Below, in pieces: positions 58,328-64,000 of a stretch of 64,000 bases of DNA (positions are counted from its first letter, which is position 1; each line of letters starts with the position of its first letter). Made by a program: the position numbers and the translations under genes. The DNA lies in contig OW799233.1 of assembly GCA_941918925.1 (NCBI GenBank), positions 140,742,223 to 140,806,222 on the forward strand, read 5' to 3'. The DNA is from Phyto melanocephala (Eukaryota > Arthropoda > Insecta > Diptera > Rhinophoridae). The notes under the pieces are model-generated. The model searched no databases. It worked only from the letters and a program-made list of their open reading frames with translations, and was not told the DNA's origin.

Positions 58328-59252
58328 CCGGGTGTTTTTATAGAGGAATAAAACTTTAAGTTGCCAACACTTTTTTTCAGACGCCCATATTGCCAGCTGT
58401 CAATTGATTTATGTTTAGTTTGGCATTTCACTGACTCATGAAAAGCAAGGCGTAGATTCGATTAATGGGCCCGAAACAAGATTGCCATTGATCCTGATTT
58501 TTATAAGAGAATTTTGTTTAGCGATAAAGCTCACTTAAAATGGATATGATAATAAGCAAAACTGCAATATTTGGAGTGTATTTAACATGTATGTTTAGAG
58601 ACCGTTGCATCCAGAAAAAATACCAGGTAAGTGTGCTTTATGGGCTTGGGGAATCATTGGTCTGCATCTCTTTAAAAACCATGCTAGTCAGAACATCGAA
58701 GTCAATGGTGAACACTATAGAACTTTGATTACTAATTTTTGTCCTCAATTAAACAACTATGATATGCAGGAGCTGTAGTTTTAACAAGAAAGCGCTGCTT
58801 GTCATACAGCTTGCGTCTCAATCGATTTATTGAAGGAATAATTTGGTAAACGCATAGTGTAACTTTTCGGAACCGTGAATTGACCTCCTATACCGTGTGA
58901 TTTAACGTCGCTAGGCTATTTTTTGTGAGAATATGTGAAGTTGCTAGTCTACGCCGATGAGCCTGAAAGGATTGACCACTAGAAGCACAACATTTGCCGC
59001 ATTATTGCTGATATATGGCCACAAATGTTGGAAAAATTTATTAAAAATTGGCCCTAAAATTTAGACTACGTACTAACCAGCCGTGGAGTCATATGCCAGA
59101 AGTCATATTTAAATTATAATATATTAATTAATAATAATTATTTTAAATTATAATGTTAGATGACATATTAAAATTATAATGCCAGAAGATTATCTTTCGA
59201 ATAAAATAATTTTTATGTCAATAAAAAAAATTCATCTTTAAAAAACACCCTT
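58328..59252 (+). mobile_element. DD41D-like mariner, heavily decayed copy
   Basis: A 925-bp element with TA at both flanks and ends CCGGGTGTTTTTATAGAGGA and (reverse complement) AAGGGTGTTTTTTAAAGATG. The transposase is broken by many stops but follows the family order: RILFSDKAHL near 58,510-58,540, HPEKI near 58,610, IIGLHLFKNHASQNIEVNGE near 58,650-58,710, FGKRIV, YVKLLVYADEPERID near 58,940-58,975 and QMLEKFIKNWP near 59,025-59,055. The N-terminal DNA-binding half is missing, as in the copy at 10,785. It is the oldest of the three full-ended copies. Confidence 0.78.
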
Positions 59253-59329
59253 TATTACAAGCTATATCCTTCCTAAAATACCAACTTAGCGCATTGTGAC
59301 AAAACTCTATCCACCTAGCTTTTTCTGTT

Positions 59330-59580
59330 CGAATTCTATCGTGTTTTCAACGGACGGACATGGCTAGATCCTCCGAAACTTAGAAAATATATATTTAATG
59401 AGGTCTAAAATATATATTTTGATGTGTTTCAAAACGAATGACAAAATGAAAATACGTAGTGTTGAAAATTTTTTAGCTTTAAAAATACTTATATGTGACC
59501 TTTCCGTGAAAAGGGACCTAGTGTGTTGAAAATCGGGTTTGAACTTAATAGTGGATTCTGGTACCTAAAAGAGGGTATAA
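59330..59580 (+). repeat. Interspersed repeat fragment
   Basis: AACGGACGGACATGGCTAGA and TGAAAATACGTAG-type blocks, related to 43,670-43,860 and loosely to the far end of family P (CGGACAGACGGACAG). Truncated; boundaries uncertain. Confidence 0.4.
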
Positions 59581-59584
59581 TAAA

Positions 59585-61400
59585 ATAAAATGAGTTAGAT
59601 TTCTGGTAAAAATTTATTTACCCCATAAAAACGTACAAAACGGTCACTGGTTGCAGCTTAAGAATCAAGTACCAAGATCATAACAAACAGAGCAGCAACA
59701 ATAGCAAAGCTATTGTCACACTAAAAGCGAAAAAAAAATACGTCACCACATAGGCATGTCGTCATCAAAGTCGGCACCCAATCATAACTAACCATACCTA
59801 ATCGCATCTCCCAACTGAAGGTTTGTTCACAGTGATAATGCGTTATGAAACTTTAAATGCTTTTTTCTTAAAACTTCATTTCCATACACACACCTTTTCT
59901 CGGAGTAGGTCACATATAAAAATTCTCAGTCAAGAAAGTTTTTTTCGAACAAAAATTTTGTGGGTGAATTCACTTCTAAGTATTATACAATTTAGTTATA
60001 AGACGGTGCAAAGTCGAAAATTGCACTGCAAAATTAAATGTATTATGCAAAATATAGATTTTGGATGTCTGTTTTTCTCTTTTAACAACAGTACCTGCTA
60101 TTTTGGTATTTAGTAATATTTTCTTAAGGCAGTTGTTATTGTTATCTAAACGATTAAAGTCTTTGTGTTATTTATTTATCGAAAAAAAGTTAAACTTTAT
60201 ATCCAACACCCTACCTTTTCGGTGTGCTGTTTTAGTGAATTTATTTTGGAACTTTTTGTAAAAAAACGTGCCACTTGATTGAACAATTGTCGAATATAGT
60301 GAAAATGTTTTACGTGAATCGCATAAGTACTAGTGCGGCAATTTTTTTAAATGTGCCACACCAGATTACAAAACTAAAGCGGGTATATAAAGTTTTTTCT
60401 CAGTGGTGAAGCTAGAATATGTTAAAATGCTTATTTTGGCAAAAGAAAATTGAATCTTTTTTAACTTTGAGCGACGAGCGGCATGGGTTAAAGTCGTTTA
60501 ATCGAGCTCAAATTTCGGCTATCTCAATTTTCCCCCCAATAAATTATTAATTTAAAATTATATATTTATTTGTTAAAAGGTCTTGTAAAATTCTATTTTA
60601 ATGTAGTTTTTAATAAATACTATATCAACAGACATCAAAAACAAATTTTAAATTACCATGAAGTGGGTGAGACTTTCTAAGAATTCAGCATATAAATTTA
60701 ATATTTACATTTGGAAATTTCCTTATTCTCAAATAGTTGGTCACTAGTAATAATTTGAAAATTTAATTATTATTGATTATAACTTTGTGTTTTAAAAAAT
60801 TTAATAAACTTTTTTAAAAAGAAGATAAAATATTTCAAACAGATTTTTGCTTCTTTTCTTCTTTGCTATACGCCAAAATAAACCATAATTTAGATTAAAA
60901 ATTTCATATTCTCAAAATTAAGTTAATAAATAACGAAAAAAAGATATTTGATTAAAAGTCATAAATAAAAACTTTTTATAAAAAAAATTCACATAAATAA
61001 ATACGTATGAGTGTATGTTTGAACAAAAGCAAACACTTCGTTGCGTAGCTATAAAAACACTACTTAAAAGGGTAGTATTTTCAAGACCTCTTCAAGTCCC
61101 TATTATTATAAATACAAAAACAAAAATTAATTTTTGTTTAACAACAATGGCATCAATCAGTATTTTATTTCCTCTAATCCACGTACCCTTAACTAAATAA
61201 ATTTAGATCAAAATATTTTTTATATTAATTTTTTGTAAGAACACTTATTTTTAATTAATTCGAATATATTTTTGTTAAAAATATTTTTCGCTGGATTTTT
61301 CAAACTTCTTAAGATGTGTGTAGATTAAATGCAATAATAATTATTTTTAGAAATATAAAAACCTTTTTTTGCTGGGTTCTATTAATTATTCCATTAATTA
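59585..61400. other. AT-rich non-coding DNA
   Basis: No supported gene. The open frames at 59,823-60,261 and 61,015-61,200 lack protein character. Confidence 0.4.
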
Positions 61401-61407
61401 TATTTTA

Positions 61408-61980
61408 TACTAGCTAATACCCGGTGTGCTTCGCCACCCCCATCGTAATAAAATAAAAATTTTATAGTTCAAATATATATATATTTTGCAAGTGCCACGC
61501 CTACTATTACTAAATCAACCATTTCTTATTCAAATAATCATATAGACGTCAAAGTGTCTCTTGCAAAATTTGGGTAATCTGACTATTATCGCTTCCCAAA
61601 TATACGAATTTTTGTATTTAATTCATATGACAGATGCCACGCCCACTATTACTAAAGCATCCATTTCTTATCAAAATAGTCATATAGATGTCAAAGCTTC
61701 TCGTGCAAAATTTGGGTACTCTAACTGTTATCGCTTCCCGAATATACGAATTTTAGTATTCAATTGCTATAAGAGCTGCCTCGCCCACTATTGGTAATGT
61801 ACCCATTTTTACCAGAAATGTTTATTTGGGTGTCAAAGTTGCTTTTGCAAAATTTTAGTACTCTAATCGATATCGTTTTCCAAATATACGAAATTTAGTA
61901 TTTAATTCATGTGGCCACGCCTACCTAAATGTCCATTTTTTACCCAAATGTTTGTGAGGATGTCAAAGTTTACCGTACTT
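61408..61980 (+). mobile_element. Tandem-monomer element with TACTAGCT-ACCCGG start
   Basis: Starts TACTAGCTAATACCCGGTGT, then GCTTCGCCAC. About four diverged monomers of roughly 120-130 bp follow, each with a (G)CCACGCC block, TTGCAAAATTTGGGTAATCT-like sequence and CCAAATATACGAATTTTTGT. They fall near 61,494, 61,634, 61,775 and 61,913. The architecture is that of 18,304-19,226 but the monomer sequence is unrelated. The frame at 61,561-61,797 is repeat-derived. Confidence 0.6.
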
Positions 61981-62044
61981 AAAAAAAAAAAATAAAAATT
62001 TACTATGTAAAAGTAAACTTATTAAAGTTTATTTATTGTATTTA

Positions 62045-62335
62045 TTTTACTTCTATACTCCTATACCCTCCACCTCTGGTGCCAAATATATATATTTTCT
62101 GACAGCTTATGACTAGGGAAGATGATTTAGTCCTTTTGCCTATGTGCTTGTTAACTTTTGTAAGCCCCCCTATGTTGCAAAGTTGTCTATGTGGTATTAA
62201 TCTTTTGCAAATATTCTTGAATAAGTCGCCAGCGCAATCACCCCATAACTTTCTCAGATATGAACAAATAAACACTACTGCAAAAATTTTAAAAAAGTTT
62301 TTTGTATTCTGTATTTTTAACTATATAAAACATAA
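62045..62335 (-). mobile_element. Family P repeat fragment
   Basis: TATACCCTCCACCTCTGGTG and ATATATTTTCTGACAGCTTA correspond to the far end of family P in reverse orientation. It is truncated before the leader. Both overlapping frames here (62,042-62,402) are repeat sequence. Confidence 0.55.
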
Positions 62336-62390
62336 GCCAAACAATTTTCAATGCAGAGACAATATTATAATAATTATTAGATATACAGTG

Positions 62391-62460
62391 CTGTCTGGGT
62401 AGAGTGAACTAATTTTTGCAAAGCGATTTCACTATACCCAGGTTGTTCACTAAATCAAGG
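62391..62460 (+). repeat. Solo transposon-end-like motif, repeated at 62,948
   Basis: CAGTGCTGTCTGGGTAGAGT after TATA, with TTTCACTATACCCAGG as a partial inner inversion of GGGTAGAGTGAA. This looks like one terminus of a TA-inserting (pogo/Tc1-type) element. No partner end is present. Weak call. Confidence 0.3.
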
Positions 62461-62486
62461 TTGAATTTTTATTTATTTAAAGAACT

Positions 62487-62894
62487 GTTCTGATTACAGA
62501 CCGATAGCAATCTTGCCATTCTTATCTAAAGTCTTTGAAAGATTAATTCATAACCAAGTTTCACAGTATCTTGAAACTAACAATATGCTCACTGATCGTC
62601 AATCTGGTTTTCGTAAAAATCACAGCTGTATAACTGCCCTCGTAGATGTTGCTGAGGATATAAGACAACAGATAGACAACGGTAATGTTACCTTTTTAGT
62701 TCTCTTGGATCATTCTAGAACGTTTGATACGGTTGACTGCAATATTTTGTGTCTTAAACTTAAACATGTGTTTAGATTTGCATCAAGTGCCACAGATCTC
62801 ATACATTCATATCTAATTGATAGATATCAATACGTATAAACTTCTACTTCAGTTTCAGGATCATTGCCATTAAGTCGAGGTGTTCCACAAGGTT
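62487..62894 (+). pseudogene. Non-LTR reverse transcriptase, duplicated 5' segment
   Basis: Reads NYRPIAILPFLSKVFERLIH, then QSGFRKNHSCITALVDVAED, FLVLLDHSRTFDTVDCNILC and YLIDRYQY. These are RT fingers/palm motifs including the first catalytic Asp (LLDHSRTFD). A TAA follows YQYV, after which the same frame gives [13 protein letters not shown] before the sequence jumps back to the start of the second copy. It is an incomplete upstream copy created by the tandem duplication. The product resembles the Jockey/CR1-type RTs of flies. Confidence 0.85.
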
Positions 62895-63044
62895 CAAACA
62901 ATTTTCAATGCAGAGACAATATTATAATAATTATTAGATATACAGTGCTGTCTGGGTAGAGTGAACTAATTTTTGCAAAGCGATTTCACTATACCCAGGT
63001 TGTTCACTAAATCAAGGTTGAATTTTTATTTATTTAAAGAACTG

Positions 63045-64000
63045 TTCTGATTACAGACCGATAGCAATCTTGCCATTCTTATCTAAAGTCTTTGAAAGAT
63101 TAATTCATAACCAAGTTTCACAGTATCTTGAAACTAACAATATGCTCACTGATCGTCAATCTGGTTTTCGTAAAAATCACAGCTGTATAACTGCCCTCGT
63201 AGATGTTGCTGAGGATATAAGACAACAGATAGACAACGGTAATGTTACCTTTTTAGTTCTCTTGGATCATTCTAGAGCGTTTGATACGGTTGACTACAAT
63301 ATTTTGTGTCTTAAACTTAAACATATGTTTAGATTTGCATCAAGTCCCACAGATCTCATACATTCATATCTAATTGATAGATATCAATACTTCAGTTTCA
63401 GGATCATTGCCATTAAGTCGAGGTGTTCCACAAGGTTCGATCTTGGGCCCTCTACTGTTTTCGTTATACGTGAATGATCTGCAGGGCAAACTCGAACACT
63501 GCAGGGTAAGGCTGTATGCAGATGATGTACAGCTTTATATCAGTTGCAGCAACACCGCGGTTGATGAATGTGTGAGGACTTTAAATCAGGAGTTAGGTCT
63601 TGTTTACGAGTGGGCCACCGCTAATGGGCTGGCAATTAATCCTTCTAAATCAAAGTGTTTGATTATAAAAAGAGGCTTTTTAAACTTGACTGCAACCCCA
63701 TTTTAACTTTAAATAACCAGTCCATAGATATTGTAAGCTCTGCCAAAAATCTTGGTATATATTTTAATAACAACCTTACTTGGTCTAATCACGTTAACGT
63801 TGCATGTGGTAGAATGTTCTCAATGTTAAGAAATCTATGGCAAACTCAATATTGTTCTCCAACTAAAATTAGAATACTTCTTGCCAAAACTTATTTAATA
63901 CCTATCTTATTGTATAGTTGTGAACTATTTGCCAGTTGCGATCGGTACGTATATAGTCTAAAAAGATATGACCATATCTCCCCCTACGTAACCTTGCGTT
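63045..64000 (+). pseudogene. Non-LTR retrotransposon reverse transcriptase, runs off the edge
   Basis: The second copy repeats the fingers and palm. A 14-bp loss after YLIDRYQY shifts the frame; the RT resumes from about 63,390 with [20 protein letters not shown] and [13 protein letters not shown], the YADD active site. It then reads [17 protein letters not shown], and after another frameshift near 63,700 NNQSIDIVSSAKNLGIYF and YLIPILLYSCELFASCDRYV, then KRYDHIS near the right edge. Motif order is that of a Jockey/CR1-like RT through the thumb region. The 5' ORF1 and endonuclease are not present, so the element is 5'-truncated. Two frameshifts make it inactive. Confidence 0.87.

Larger units (their letters stand above)
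62338..63437. repeat. Tandem duplication (557 bp + 543 bp) of an RT segment
   Basis: Everything from CAAACAATTTTCAATGCAGA (62,338) to GGTGTTCCACAAGGTT (62,894) is repeated at 62,895-63,437. The copies differ by a 14-bp gap (after GATATCAATAC) and a few substitutions. The unit fuses repeat-derived sequence, a CAGTGCTGTCTGGG end-like motif and the 5' half of an RT domain. Confidence 0.92.

Noticed and set aside
62109..62402. 97-codon ORF as a gene
   Set aside because: It spans a family P fragment and the start of the duplicated unit.

Overview
The window is nuclear DNA of an insect, most likely a higher (brachyceran, possibly calyptrate) fly. Three things point there: very high AT content, a beta-tubulin gene whose protein most resembles Drosophila betaTub97EF, and a transposon load typical of fly introns and intergenic DNA (DD41D mariners, Bel/Pao, hAT and PIF/Harbinger non-autonomous elements, non-LTR relics). 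Only one host gene is recognisable: two adjacent internal beta-tubulin exons at 49,569-49,803 and 49,869-50,098, with intact splice sites. Neither the short first exon nor the large C-terminal exon was found, so the intron after the second exon would exceed 13.9 kb, and much or all of the window may be intron of this gene.

Layout. 1-5.5 kb: a non-LTR retrotransposon relic, a tRNA-derived SINE with a 12-bp target duplication, a 1.16-kb non-autonomous hAT element and a mariner relic. 6.5-8.2 kb: an AT-rich tract with a recurring GAGCGTCAC motif around a short coding relic. 10.7-13.2 kb: a rearranged DD41D mariner nested in a copy of an interspersed family called 'family P' here. 14.8 kb: a MITE. 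16.1-19.2 kb: a family P copy, then an element built of ~120-bp tandem monomers. 20.8-21.7 kb: a second DD41D mariner. 22.9-29.5 kb: an apparently complete Bel/Pao retrotransposon with matching LTRs, a 5-bp target duplication and an uninterrupted 1,950-residue gag-pol. 29.6-35.1 kb: a tandem duplication, a hAT MITE with a perfect 8-bp target duplication, a mariner relic, a Harbinger-type MITE and a CACGCAAAG-ended MITE. 35.3-37.5 kb: a decayed non-LTR element with endonuclease and RT remnants. 39.6-40.2 kb: a 0.6-kb terminal-inverted-repeat element. 44-48.5 kb: more family P copies and a decayed transposon-like gene. 49.5-50.1 kb: beta-tubulin exons. 50.7-51.3 kb: an internally deleted relic of a dispersed arthropod gene family. 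53.6-55.5 kb: the second CACGCAAAG MITE and a Harbinger element with a partial transposase. 58.3-59.3 kb: a third DD41D mariner. 62.3-64 kb: a tandemly duplicated non-LTR reverse transcriptase running off the window.

Most of the mobile DNA is dead. The exception is the Bel/Pao element, which looks young. The most unusual structures are (i) an A-rich module inside family P that lies in opposite orientations in two copies, (ii) a mariner whose 5' half has been replaced by an inverted copy of its own 3' end, and (iii) coding relics of multicopy, poorly characterised arthropod gene families in transposon-like settings. All family assignments come from reading motifs; no database search was run.
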